Source: Thermodesulfobacteriota bacterium (GTDB lineage Bacteria; Desulfobacterota_D; UBA1144; Nemesobacterales; UBA2774). Taken from it: a stretch of DNA of 64,000 nt. The position numbers were made by a program, and so were the translations under genes. The stretch covers positions 124,001 through 188,000 of the forward strand of contig DAOKYU010000006.1 in NCBI GenBank assembly GCA_035325995.1, given 5' to 3'. How positions within the stretch are numbered: position 1 is the stretch's first letter; each line of letters starts with the position of its first letter. The notes under the pieces are model-generated. The model was given only the letters and a program-made list of their open reading frames with translations. It had not been told where the DNA came from and did no database searches. Below, piece by piece: positions 25,632 through 35,300 of the stretch.

Positions 25632-26558
25632 ATGGACGCAATCATATCCGTAAAGAACCTGAGCAAGACATACGCCTCGGGGCAGCACGCGCTCAAGAAC
25701 GTCAACCTCGACATAAGGCGCGGGGAGATATTCGCCCTCCTCGGCCCGAACGGAGCGGGGAAGACTACGCTCATCAGCATAATATGCGGCATAGTGAACC
25801 CCGGCTCGGGGACGGTGCTCGCCGACGGGCACGATATCATCACCGAATACAGGAAGACCCGCTCCATCATCGGGCTCGTTCCGCAGGAGCTGACGACGGA
25901 CGTTTTCGAGTCGGTCGGGGCGACGATGAGCTTCAGCCGGGGCCTGTTCGGGAAGCCGCCCGACGACGCCTACATCGAAAAGATTCTCCGCGATCTTTCG
26001 CTATGGGACAGGAAGGACACGAAGATAATCACGCTCTCGGGCGGCATGAAGCGGCGTGTCCTCATTGCCAAGGCGTTCGCCCACGAGCCCCGGATACTCT
26101 TCCTCGACGAGCCCACGGCGGGGGTGGACGTCGAGCTCAGGCGCGACATGTGGAACATGGTCAGGCGGCTCAGGGAAAGCGGCGTAACGATAATCCTGAC
26201 GACCCATTACATAGAAGAGGCCGAGCAGATTGCAGACCGCATCGGGATAATAAACCACGGCGAGATCATACTCGTCGAGGACAAGCACACGCTCAAGCGA
26301 AAGCTCGGGCGGAAGCAGCTCAGACTCACGTTAAGAAGCCCGATATCCCGGATACCCGAGGGGTTTTCGGAGTTCAGCCTCGAGCTCGCCCCGGACGGGA
26401 TGACGCTCGTATTCGACTTCGACGCCAACGCCGGGGAGACGGGCATAGCCGGGCTCCTGAAGCGGCTCGACGAGCGGGGCGTCGATTTCAGCGACGTGCA
26501 TTCGAGCGAGAGCTCTCTCGAAGAGATATTCGTCAACCTCGTGAGGAACGGGAATTGA
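25632..26558 (+). CDS. ABC transporter ATPase of an ABC-2 exporter
   Basis: ATP-binding subunit. Walker A GPNGAGKTT, signature LSGGMKRR, Walker B ILFLDEPTAGVD and switch His in TTHYIEEAEQ are visible, and a C-terminal domain of about 85 residues follows. ATG 25632 opens the conserved ISVKNLSKTYASGQHALKNV; the open frame continues upstream to 25545 but without homology. The stop overlaps the permease start (TTGA). Resembles YadG and NodI-type exporters; substrate unknown. Confidence 0.9.
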   Translation: MDAIISVKNLSKTYASGQHALKNVNLDIRRGEIFALLGPNGAGKTTLISIICGIVNPGSGTVLADGHDIITEYRKTRSIIGLVPQELTTDVFESVGATMSFSRGLFGKPPDDAYIEKILRDLSLWDRKDTKIITLSGGMKRRVLIAKAFAHEPRILFLDEPTAGVDVELRRDMWNMVRRLRESGVTIILTTHYIEEAEQIADRIGIINHGEIILVEDKHTLKRKLGRKQLRLTLRSPISRIPEGFSEFSLELAPDGMTLVFDFDANAGETGIAGLLKRLDERGVDFSDVHSSESSLEEIFVNLVRNGN

Positions 26559-27316
26559 ACTTCTACGCCGTAATGGCCATATACAAATTCGAGATGGCGC
26601 GCATGTGGAGGACGCTTTTTCGGAGCATCGCCTCGCCTATAATCTCGACGTCGCTTTACTTCGTCGTCTTCGGGGCTGCGATAGGCTCGCGCATAGGCGA
26701 CATAGGCGGCGTCACGTACGGGGCCTTCATCGTGCCGGGGCTCGTGATGCTGACGCTCATGAGCGAGAGCATATCGAACGCCTCGTTCGGGATATACATG
26801 CCGAGGTTCGCCGGGACGATTTACGAGCTTTTGTCGGCCCCCGTGTCGAGCATGGAGGCCGTGCTCGGATACGTCGGCGCGGCTGCGTCGAAGTCCGTCA
26901 TACTCGGGACGCTCATACTCGTAACGGCGCGCGTCTTCGTCCCGTACCACATACAACACCCGCTCTGGATGGTCGGGTTCCTTATACTGACGGCGGTCAC
27001 GTTCAGCATGTTCGGGTTCATAATCGGCATATGGGCCGACGGGTTCGAGAAGCTGCAAATCGTGCCGCTCATGATCGTGACGCCGCTCACGTTCCTCGGG
27101 GGCAGCTTCTACTCGATCCACATGCTGCCGCCCTTCTGGCAGAAGGTGACGCTCTTTAACCCCGTCGTTTACCTCATAAGCGGGTTCAGGTGGAGCTTCT
27201 ACGGCGTCTCGGACGTGGACGTGCGCATAAGCCTCGGAATGACCCTCGTCTTCCTGACGGTGTGTATAGTCCTGGTCTGGTGGATCTTCCGGACGGGGCA
27301 CAAGATAAAGAACTAG
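26555..27316 (+). CDS. ABC-2 type permease
   Basis: Membrane subunit of the exporter, about 253 residues with six hydrophobic segments and the ABC-2 signature region (LMIVTPLTFLGGSFYSIHML, then FNPVVYLISGFRWSFYG). TTG 26555 overlaps the ATPase stop and has GAGGA 7 nt upstream, favouring coupled translation; ATG 26573 is the alternative. Resembles YadH and NodJ-type permeases. Confidence 0.9.
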   Translation: MNFYAVMAIYKFEMARMWRTLFRSIASPIISTSLYFVVFGAAIGSRIGDIGGVTYGAFIVPGLVMLTLMSESISNASFGIYMPRFAGTIYELLSAPVSSMEAVLGYVGAAASKSVILGTLILVTARVFVPYHIQHPLWMVGFLILTAVTFSMFGFIIGIWADGFEKLQIVPLMIVTPLTFLGGSFYSIHMLPPFWQKVTLFNPVVYLISGFRWSFYGVSDVDVRISLGMTLVFLTVCIVLVWWIFRTGHKIKN

Positions 27317-27337
27317 GCGGGCCACGCCCGCGGGAAT

Positions 27338-27428
27338 TCGAAGTGGCATCGCTCTGCCATTGCCACCCGACGCGCTTCCGGTGGTCTTAGCAACTATCGC
27401 GCTATGCCGAAAACGACACTACGTGTCC
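27338..27428 (+). repeat. Nested-hairpin repeat, copy A1
   Basis: Begins TCGAAGTGGC, contains GCCATTGCCACCCGACGCGC and TTCCGGTGG, and ends GACACTACGTGTCC. CCACC pairs with GGTGG, GACAC with GTGTC, and the outer arms pair less perfectly. First of at least nine copies in the window. It starts 21 nt after the permease stop. Confidence 0.7.
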
Positions 27429-27443
27429 GGCCCGTGACTTTTG

Positions 27444-27467
27444 CTACTTTTGGTCAGTCAAAAGTAG
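27444..27467 (+). repeat. CTACTTTT/AAAAGTAG hairpin, copy B1
   Basis: Perfect 8-bp stem CTACTTTT and AAAAGTAG around the loop GGTCAGTC. Further copies at 35994-36017, 40023-40044 and 62269-62291, each next to a nested-hairpin unit or the 195-nt block. Confidence 0.75.
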
Positions 27468-27545
27468 AGAGATATTACTCCTCATTTACCAGCTAACTCG
27501 GAACGTCCCCCGCAAGGCCGCCAACCCCCGCAGCCTCTACCAGCT

Positions 27546-27640
27546 TTCGAAGTAGCAAGGCATTGCCACAACCTCCAGTCGCGCTTCACCTAGTTATAGT
27601 CTCAGAACTTGCTAGCCGAGAATCACACATACGTGTGTGG
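27546..27640 (+). repeat. Nested-hairpin repeat, copy A2 (diverged)
   Basis: TTCGAAGTAGCAAGGCATTG at the start and ACACATACGTGTGTGG at the end. The inner CCACC/GGTGG arm has decayed, while the terminal ACAC/GTGT hairpin is kept with changed sequence. Confidence 0.6.
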
Positions 27641-27731
27641 TGAAGCAAAGTAAAAAGCCTTATTCAAACGTTACCAGTTAAGTAGCAAACGTCCCCCGTC
27701 AGGCCTCCAAAACCCGCACCCATAGAATTTT

Positions 27732-27757
27732 GTCATCTCGAACAAAGTGAGAGATCT
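27732..27757 (+). repeat. GTCAT-type palindrome with ATCTC/GAGAT stem
   Basis: GTCATCTCGAACAAAGTGAG then AGATCT. It shares the GTCAT and ATCT ends with the copy at 10694, but the stem sequence differs with pairing kept. Confidence 0.65.
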
Positions 27758-27771
27758 ATCTTTTAAAAACC

Positions 27772-27890
27772 GGATTCCCGATACAGGCATTATGCTAAAG
27801 ATGGTAAGTTGCGAGCGGTACTGGATGAACGTTTGCGAGATAAGGGAACGGCGTCCAATTCCTCACTTGCTCGGAATCGTTGGGAATGAC
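27772..27890 (+). repeat. Extended palindrome, copy C1
   Basis: Outer arms GGATTCCCGA and GGGAATGAC enclose about 100 nt including GGCGTCCAATTCCTC. Homologous copies at 35654-35729 (opposite strand) and 62592-62751. The compact form without insert is at 36063-36091. Confidence 0.6.
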
Positions 27891-28055
27891 AGAAGCGGGG
27901 AAATTCCTCACACGCCCGGAATCGTTGTTCGAGATGACAAAATAAAAAACGGCATACGGAATCGAGCCCTCCGCTCCGCTACCATACCGGACAATATGCC
28001 GGGGGACAAGCCCTATTTGCCTCCGGGTAAGCCCTTGCTCCTTATCTCCCCCCCC

Positions 28056-28586
28056 TCAATACTCCTCCGGATCCAGCTTGAGCGCCTCGTTGAACCTGTT
28101 CACCATGTTGTAAAGCGCCGCGACCATCGTTATCTCAACGATCTGCGATTCGCTGAAATGCTTCTTCAGCTCGGTGAACACGTCCTCGGGGATGTCCCCC
28201 GGGTTAAGCGTGAGAGCCTCGGCGTACCGGAGCGCGGCCTTCTCGCCGGGGCCGATGCCCGCGGCCGCCGGGGCGTCCATCTCCGCTATCTCTTCGGGCG
28301 TGAAGCCCATCTTCGCGCTTATCTGCTCGTGCGCGTGGCAGCAATATGCCGAGCGATTCAGCTTCGAGACGCGGAGGATTATCTTCTCCTTGAGCTTCGC
28401 GTCCACCTCGTCCGGGGCCTGAACGGCCGCGACGAACGGCCCTATCGCGGCCAGTATCGACGGCTTGTGCGCAAGCGCCTTGTAGATGTTCGTAACCTTC
28501 CCCCTCTTCAGCCTCATCCGCTCGAAAGCCTCTTTCACCACGGGATTATCCGAGGTCTCTTCCTCTATGTACCGCACTCTTGCCAT
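28056..28586 (-). CDS. Carboxymuconolactone decarboxylase-like (AhpD-fold) protein
   Basis: 176-residue protein of the CMD/AhpD fold. The active-site region reads LNRSAYCCHAHEQISAKMGF; AhpD-type peroxidase partners normally have a CxxC pair before the His, and here the two Cys are adjacent (YCCHAH), so the usual redox pair is altered. The second half is a diverged repeat of the fold. Start has AGGAGGGGG upstream. It and the next gene (cupin) run in the same direction. Confidence 0.85.
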   Translation of the reverse strand: MARVRYIEEETSDNPVVKEAFERMRLKRGKVTNIYKALAHKPSILAAIGPFVAAVQAPDEVDAKLKEKIILRVSKLNRSAYCCHAHEQISAKMGFTPEEIAEMDAPAAAGIGPGEKAALRYAEALTLNPGDIPEDVFTELKKHFSESQIVEITMVAALYNMVNRFNEALKLDPEEY

Positions 28587-28646
28587 GTCTCACCCCCTCC
28601 TGGTCTCTATGCCTTGAATTTAATTATCCATACAAAGGCGGGCAAG

Positions 28647-28666
28647 GCTTAACATTAGTGTTAAGC
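28647..28666. other. Perfect palindrome between cupin and CMD genes
   Basis: GCTTAACA and TGTTAAGC with a 4-nt loop. It lies 17 nt beyond the cupin stop and about 60 nt before the CMD ATG, so it could be a terminator of the first or an operator of the second. No T-run follows. Confidence 0.45.
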
Positions 28667-28682
28667 CCCTATGCAAGCCGGG

Positions 28683-29006
28683 TTAATCCCTCGGTGAGCC
28701 CCTTAGCAGCGCGATGAAGACGAGCTTTTCGTCCTGAGCGCTGACTGAATGCTTCTCGCCCTGCTCGTATTTAACGCACGAGTTTACACCGAGCTCCTTT
28801 ACGCTGCTCTCACCGTCGGTGAATAGCCCTTTGCCCTCTAGGATGATTATATACACGGGCGACGACGGCGCGCTGTGCTCCTTTATGCTCTGGCCCGGCA
28901 GCAGGCTGAACCTTATCAGCCTCGTGTCCCTGTCGGCGAGTATCGTCTCCGCGACGGGATGCTCCTCTTTAAATTCCACGTCCCTTAAAAGATCGAAGCT
29001 GTTCAA
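28683..29006 (-). CDS. Small cupin-domain protein
   Basis: 107 residues folding as a single cupin. The first cupin motif is partial (LLPGQSIKEHSAPSSPVYIIILEGKG: one His, no second), and the second is YEQGEKHSV. Such reduced metal ligands suggest ligand binding or sensing rather than oxygenase activity. A GGAGG about 7 nt before the ATG supports the start. Upstream of the CMD-like gene in the same direction. Confidence 0.78.
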   Translation of the reverse strand: MNSFDLLRDVEFKEEHPVAETILADRDTRLIRFSLLPGQSIKEHSAPSSPVYIIILEGKGLFTDGESSVKELGVNSCVKYEQGEKHSVSAQDEKLVFIALLRGSPRD

Positions 29007-29219
29007 TTCCTGTACCTCCTTGAGTGTGTTCCGAATGGGCGGGCGGCCCTTTTCCGTTCTCCTTTCACGAAGAGAACGTCTCTATAACGTATCCCGCCGG
29101 GCGGCGCGTATCAACTCCCCCGGCATGCGGCGGGGGGAATCGGCTCGGAAACCGGCATGTAATCGCCGCAGCCGGGGCCGGCGGGGTCCAGTATTATGTA
29201 AGTGCAAGGAGGGCCGAAA

Positions 29220-29636
29220 ATGAGCATGATCGATGCACCGCAGCTAACCGGAGACGTTAAACGCGAAATCGCGAGGGACCTCGTCGCTCTCGGCGGGCTC
29301 CCGTTCTACCTGCTCGTAGCGGCGAGGGCCGCTATAGGGCCCTACCCCGCGTTTCTCTCCCAGGTGGTGATCGCCCTGCCCGTCCTGATCCTGCTGGCGA
29401 GGCTCGTCCGGGGCTCGAACCTCCACATCGCGAGGGCCCTTATGCTCGTCGCCTTCACGTCGATATTCTACGAGTCGCCGCAGTTCACCATCTTCGCGGC
29501 GCTCGTGTGGGCCGGGATGATATTTTCGCTCGCCGGGCTGAAAGTCCCGGCTGGAGAAATCATAAGAGGCATAGCCATCGGCGCGGCCAGCGCAGCCGCG
29601 GGTTATTTTCTCACGCTGCCGATTGTCCCCGGCTGA
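29220..29636 (+). CDS. Small integral membrane protein
   Basis: Not recognised. 138 residues with about four hydrophobic helices (LGGLPFYLLVAARAAI, FLSQVVIALPVLILLARLV, IFAALVWAGMIFSLAGL and GIAIGAASAAAGYFLTL). ATG 29220 is chosen over 29202 because AAGGAGGG is 6 nt upstream. Divergent from the cupin gene and convergent with the Cys-rich lipoprotein gene. Confidence 0.7.
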   Translation: MSMIDAPQLTGDVKREIARDLVALGGLPFYLLVAARAAIGPYPAFLSQVVIALPVLILLARLVRGSNLHIARALMLVAFTSIFYESPQFTIFAALVWAGMIFSLAGLKVPAGEIIRGIAIGAASAAAGYFLTLPIVPG

Positions 29637-29695
29637 CCGCCGCCGCACGCCGGCGGCGAGCCGCGAGCCCCGCCTCGCAATATCCGCGGCCGACG

Positions 29696-30334
29696 TCAAT
29701 CGGAGCACTGCGGAACGAAGCTGAGCGCCGCCCCGCCGTGATCGCCGGCCGTCGACCATATCGACGAGCAGTTCGCCGTGTCGCACTTCCCGCCGAGCGT
29801 CGACTGCTCGTTCCCGCTGAAGAGCCTGCACCTGCAAATGGCAGTCGGCACGTTCCGCGTAACGCCGAGGCTGTCCGTAATCTCGGCAGTCTCCCCCGTC
29901 AGCCTGCATTCGGCGTCCATGCATCCGGCCTGTAGTCCGTCGGGCTCGCTGCACGTGAGCACGCTGAGGCCGTACTCTTGGCTCAGCACCTCCGAATACG
30001 TCGAATACACGACGTCGCCGTCCGGTATGACGTCGCTGCAGGGGGCGTTGTACGAGCACGACTTGCCCTCGAAGACGTAGCAGTAGCCGCAGCTCCCGTC
30101 GTCCGCGTCGCAGCGGCCGCATTCTATCGTGTCGCCGTCCATGGTGTCGGGGTCGCAACTTGCGGCGATGCAGAGGGCGTATCTCTGGTCGCAGATTTCA
30201 CCGTTGGCGTCGAGGCAGCGTCTCTCGAAGGCGTCCCTGCCGCCGCCGGAATCGCAGCCCGAAGCAAAGAACGACAGAGGAACGAGAACTAAAAAAGCGA
30301 GAATGTACCTTACCGTGCGGCATGAATCCGCCAT
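29696..30334 (-). CDS. Cysteine-rich lipoprotein
   Basis: No family recognised. Lipobox FFASGC (Cys about residue 27) after a hydrophobic signal. The mature protein of about 185 residues has about 20 Cys, many paired in short motifs (CGRCDADDGSCGYC, CRCRLF, CDTANC), suggesting a disulfide-bonded EGF-like or small-repeat surface domain. GGAGGTGA 5 nt upstream of the ATG makes the start certain. The Cys density is far above any neighbour. Confidence 0.75.
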   Translation of the reverse strand: MADSCRTVRYILAFLVLVPLSFFASGCDSGGGRDAFERRCLDANGEICDQRYALCIAASCDPDTMDGDTIECGRCDADDGSCGYCYVFEGKSCSYNAPCSDVIPDGDVVYSTYSEVLSQEYGLSVLTCSEPDGLQAGCMDAECRLTGETAEITDSLGVTRNVPTAICRCRLFSGNEQSTLGGKCDTANCSSIWSTAGDHGGAALSFVPQCSD

Positions 30335-30490
30335 AAGTCACCTCCCACGCATGCCCTTGTTTTGGTGAGCGCGGGGCCTGTTAAACCGAAGAATAATATA
30401 TTACGAGGGAAATTGGAAGGCGGTGACTTCGTTATCGGTGTATAATAAACTATAGTTATTGACAGAGTGTCGAGGAAAGGAGGACGACCA

Positions 30491-30760
30491 ATGGTAGATA
30501 TCGAAAAAGCGCTCTTAAACCCCTCGGCCGTGTTCAGCGGCCCCGAAGACGTGCTCTCGGCCGAAGGCCTTACGCGTGAGCAGAAGGTGGAGATACTTAA
30601 AAGGTGGGAGTACGACGCCAGGGAGCTCGACGTCGCCACCGAAGAGAACATGCCCGGCTCGAATTCGAGCTGCCTTGACGGCATACTGAAAGCCCTCGAC
30701 GAGCTCGGATACGACCCGAATCTCGACAAGGAACCGCCGACAAAACAGGGCGGCTCCTGA
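30491..30760 (+). CDS. Small conserved cytoplasmic protein
   Basis: About 89 residues without signal peptide. Pattern: PSAVFSGPEDVLSAEGLT then REQKVEILKRWEYDARELDV, followed by an acidic/Ser region. Similar short proteins of unknown role occur in proteobacteria. AGGAGG 7 nt before ATG 30491 makes this start better than 30467. Confidence 0.7.
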   Translation: MVDIEKALLNPSAVFSGPEDVLSAEGLTREQKVEILKRWEYDARELDVATEENMPGSNSSCLDGILKALDELGYDPNLDKEPPTKQGGS

Positions 30761-31001
30761 GCCCGCTCCCCCGGGGCTGCCCGCGGCCGGCCGAAAAATA
30801 CATTTTACCTTTATTTACTTCAATATTCGCACAAATTAGGATAGACTTTCTGAGGATGATGCGGCATCGACCCTAAAGAAGGCCGAAAAGCCCGCGGCCG
30901 GAAAATAACCCTGAACCAAATCCGTTTATCGCGGTACGTACGTATATAGGTACAGAACGCGAGAGCGGAGTTTTTTATTCCGGAGGACGGTCGGCGGGAA
31001 A

Positions 31002-31997
31002 ATGATATTTATTGCGGAGCTGCAAACACAGGATTCGGACATCACGAGCACGTTCATGGCCGCGAAGAAAACGTACGTAGACCCCTTTGCCGAAGACGAC
31101 CGTGAAGGCATGGCGCAGGCTGCGCTCGATTCTTTCGAAGAGCAGATAGCCATAATCGACAAAACCGGCAGGATCGTCGCCGTAAACACCGCATGGGAAA
31201 GCTTCCCCGACAGGCAGCCCGCGGGCGTCCTCGACAGGCCCCCCATCGGGACCAACTACCTGGCGCGGCTGAGAAGGCACAACCCCGCAGGGGGCAAGAT
31301 TTCGACCGTAATCAGGAACATCAAGAGCCTCGTGAGGGGCGATAAGGGGAAATTCACCGTCGAGATCCCGAGCCACACAGGCAGCAAAAAGAGGTGGCTT
31401 CAGCTCTCCGTAACCAGGCTCATAAACGGCGGCGAGCCGGCGGGCGCCGTCCTTTCCTATTCGGACATCACCGCCAGGAAGCTGGCCGAGCTGGCCGCGC
31501 GCAAGCATTCCATGACCGACCAGATGACCGGAATCCTCAACCGGAGGGCGGGGCTCGAGGCGCTCCGGAAACAGATAAAGCTCTGCGAGCGCCACGGGAG
31601 GAGCTTTACCGCGTGCTATATCGACCTCGACAACCTCAAGCTCGTAAACGACAGCTACGGGCACAAGGAAGGCGACAGGGCGATCACCACCATCGTCAAG
31701 CTCATAGGCGGCGTGCTGAGGGAATCGGACGTCATGTGCAGGCTCGGCGGGGACGAGCTTCTTCTCATGCTTCACGAAACGACGATCGAGGGGAGCGGGA
31801 CAGTTCTCAAGAGAATCCACTCCGCGGTCGATGCCCGGAACGCCCGGAGCAAAAAGCCCTACAGCATCGAGTTCAGCTACGGGCTGGCCGAATACACGCC
31901 GGGCTGCAAGCGCACCGCCGAGGACCTCGTGGACATGGCCGACAGGGACATGTACAGGATGAAGCTCGTCAGAAAAACCGTCGCCCTTTCGAGATAG
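31002..31997 (+). CDS. PAS-GGDEF diguanylate cyclase
   Basis: Predicted to make cyclic di-GMP. A PAS domain (about 40-165, ending YSDITARKLAEL) is joined to a GGDEF domain (about 170-325). The active-site loop is GGDEL rather than GGDEF, a tolerated variant, and an RESD five residues before it is an inhibitory-site RxxD. No EAL domain. Start 31002 has only a weak ribosome-binding site (GGCGGG); ATG 31056 is possible. Followed about 300 nt later by the hybrid kinase. Confidence 0.88.
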   Translation: MIFIAELQTQDSDITSTFMAAKKTYVDPFAEDDREGMAQAALDSFEEQIAIIDKTGRIVAVNTAWESFPDRQPAGVLDRPPIGTNYLARLRRHNPAGGKISTVIRNIKSLVRGDKGKFTVEIPSHTGSKKRWLQLSVTRLINGGEPAGAVLSYSDITARKLAELAARKHSMTDQMTGILNRRAGLEALRKQIKLCERHGRSFTACYIDLDNLKLVNDSYGHKEGDRAITTIVKLIGGVLRESDVMCRLGGDELLLMLHETTIEGSGTVLKRIHSAVDARNARSKKPYSIEFSYGLAEYTPGCKRTAEDLVDMADRDMYRMKLVRKTVALSR

Positions 31998-32315
31998 CCC
32001 GCCGCTCCTCGGCCGCCCCGGGGCGGCACAGTATTATCCCGTCATTACAGCCGGTTACGCCATTTTTATAAAGCCGGCCCCGCCGCAATCCCACATAAGT
32101 ATATTTATAGATTTCGATAAACCGGCCGTATAATTAGTGGCTGGAGATGCCGCACGCTTTCCTTCACGCGGCTTCCGAGTACAGCAGCGTCTGTGCCGGC
32201 GATTCAACCGTCGAGCCCGGTCGGAAGACAGCCGCATCCGACGCACGGAAGGAGATACGCTATCGGCAAACCGGATAATCCAGAGCGGGAGATACATACC
32301 CGGGAGAAGGCGCGC
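31998..32315. other. Intergenic region between the cyclase and the first hybrid kinase
   Basis: Contains a perfect GCCGCCCC/GGGGCGGC inverted repeat (32012-32027), likely terminator for the cyclase, and a TATAAT at 32129-32134 with a poor -35, possibly the kinase promoter. An in-frame extension of the kinase to a GTG at 32193 lacks a ribosome-binding site. Confidence 0.45.
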
Positions 32316-35300
32316 ATGCGAGAGGAGGTTTTCCGTCTCTTCGACGACCTCGTCAACGAGATATACGTGTGCGACGCCGGGAGCAGGCTGCTCCTTTACG
32401 CCAACAACACGGCTCTCGAGAACCTCGGCTACAGCCCCGACGAGGTGAAGGGATTCGCTCCGTCCGATATAAAAAGAGGGCTTTCCCCGGAATATATCGA
32501 CATGCTGTTTTCGAGGCTGACCGAAAACCCCGAGGGCACGGTAAGGTTCCCGACGTTTCACCACAGAAAAGACGGCTCGCACTATCCCGTAGAGGTCGAG
32601 ATGAAGCTCTCGACACTCGCCGGCGACCCGGTCTTCCTGGTGTCCGCTCTCGACATAACCGGAAAGACCCTCACCGAGGAGCGGCTCAAGAAGACGCTCG
32701 AAGACCTGTCCAGGCTCAACAGCCACGAGGCCGTGATAAACCTCGTGACCCAGGCGGTCCACAAATCGATCGACCTCGACGAGGTCATCGAAAACGCCGT
32801 CGAAGCGCTCTCTCAGAACATGGAGACCGTGGAGACCGTCTGCATATACCTCAGGGAAGGCGACGAGGCGGTGATGAAGGCCTACAGGGGATATCCCGAA
32901 TGGTTTATAAAACGCGTCAGCAAGATCCCGTACCCGAAGGGGTTCACGTGGAAAACGATGATGGAAGGTAAGATGATCTACGTCCCCGACACGGAGAACG
33001 ACACCGTAATGGGGCCTGCGGGCAGAGAGCTCGGGACCAGGAGCTATCTGTCCATACCGCTTAAGTCCGAAGGGAAATCCGTAGGCGTGATCAATATAAA
33101 TTCCAGGGAGACGTACGCATTCGGGGCCGGCGAGCTGAGTGTGTTCGAGATAGTTTCGAGGCAGATAGAGATAGCGATAAACAACGCCAGGTTCACCGAA
33201 TCGATACTGGAATCGGAAAGGGATCTCGAAGAGAAGGTCGAGCAGCTATCGAAGAAAGAACAGTACGAGAAGATAATCAACATCGTGACGCAGAGCGTCT
33301 ACAGCTCCATAGACCCGGCGGAGATCATGGAGAACGCCGTCAGCGTGATGGGAGAGAATATAGCGTACGTCGACATGGTGCAGATATTCCTTGTCGACGG
33401 GGACGATGCGGTGATGCAATCCTACTGGGGACACCCGGACTGGCTCGCCGAGAAGCTGGCGAAAATCCCCTACCCGAAGGGCCTTACGTGGAGAACCATA
33501 ATCGAGGACTCGACGTTCGTCGTCCCGGACACGGACGAGGACACGGCCATAGGGCCGGCGGGCAGGGCGGCCGGGATAAAAAGCTACGTCTCCATGCCGC
33601 TCAGGATGGGAACGAGGACGATAGGATGCATCGGCATAAACTCGTTCACCAAAAACGTATTTTTCGAAGACGAGGTGAAACTCCTCGAAATCATCAAAAC
33701 CCAGATAGAAACGGCCATGCTCAACGCCCGGCACGTAGAGGCGCTCAAGTATTCCGAGGAGCGCTACCAGACACTGACCGAAGTGTCGCCGCTCGGTATA
33801 TTCCAGACCGACGCAAAGGGCAAGGTCATATACGTCAACCAGAGCTTCTGCGACATTACGGGCATGAGCAGAGCCGAGATCTACGGCAGCAGCAGGCCGA
33901 CGTGGCTGCATCCCGACGACCGGGAAAGCGTATTGCGGTTATGGAAGGAAACCTCCAGTGCGGGAAAGGAATTCAAATCGGAGTACCGCTACAGGAAGAC
34001 CGACGGCTCCGCCGTCTGGGCCGCCGTGCAGGCCCAGCCGCTCAAGAGCGGCGACGGCAGGATAGACGGATACGTCGGCACGGTCTCGGACATAACCGAG
34101 CGGAAGCTGTCGGAGGAGAAGATACGCTTTCAGGCCTCGCTCCTCGACCAGGTGAGGAATACCGTTATAGCGACGGACCTCGACGGCGAGATAATATACT
34201 GGAACAAGTTCGCCGAGGAGCTCATACACTGGAAGGAGGACGAAGTGCTCGGCCGACATATAAGGGAAATATCCCTCCCCCGCCTGGACGACGAAAATGC
34301 CTGGGATATCATGAGGCGTCTCAGGACGACCGGACATTGGGAAGGCGAGCTGGTTACGAAGAGGAAGGACGGGACGACGTTCCCGACGCACGTAGTAAGC
34401 ACGGAGATAAAAAACGACAGCGGCGAGGTAATCGGCTACGTCGGAGTCGGCACGGACATAACCGAAAAGAAGAGCCTCGAAGCGATGCTCCTGCGGACGC
34501 AGAGGCTCGAAAGCATAGGCATGCTCGCCGGGGGAATAGCGCACGACCTCAACAACATCCTCCAGCCGATACTGATGTCCATAGGCCTTCTTAAATCGGG
34601 GAAAAGCGAGGCGGCGAACGAAAGAACACTGGACGTTCTGGAAGCGAACGCGCGGCGCGGGGCCGACCTCATCCGACAGGTGCTCTCTTTCGCCAGGGGC
34701 ATACACTCCGAGAAGCAGACCATCATAATGAAATGCCTCCTGGACGATATCGCGTCGATAATACACGAGACGTTCCAGAAGAATATAGAAGTGTCGCTGA
34801 GCTCGCCCCAGGACCTGTGGAATATCTCGGGGAATTATACGCAGATGCATCAGGTGGCACTCAACATCTGCCTGAATGCGAGGGACGCCATGCCCGAGGG
34901 GGGGCGGCTTTCGCTGACAGCGGAGAACGTGCGCAGAAAAGGCGGCCCGGACGACAGGATGCACGGGCTCCCGCCCGGGAATTACGTCCTCTTAAAGATA
35001 GAAGATACGGGGTGCGGAATCGAGCCGCAGATAATCGACAAGATATTCGACCCGTTCTTTACGACGAAGGAGCCCGACAAGGGGACCGGGCTCGGCCTTG
35101 CGACGGCGTACGGGATAGTGAACGAGCACGGCGGGGCCATTCACGTCGAGAGCGTGCCCGGGAAGGGAAGCGCGTTTTACGTCTACCTGCCCGCGATCGA
35201 GCCTGACGGCAGGGAGTCCGAGGACGCTCGTCCCGAGCATGATTCCATCACCGGCAGGGGCGAGACCGTCCTGGTGGTGGACGACGAGAAGGCCATTCTC

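Larger units (their letters stand above)
27317..28055. other. Repeat island 1, between the ABC exporter and the CMD gene
   Basis: 739 nt between two convergent genes with no coding sequence I can support; an open frame over 27747-28652 is a by-product of repeats and antisense coding. It holds nested-hairpin copies A1 and A2, hairpin B1, and the palindromes at 27732, 27772 and 27902-27938. Confidence 0.7.

Noticed and set aside
27747..28652. A 301-codon plus-strand gene
   Set aside because: First part is repeat sequence, second is antisense to the CMD gene.
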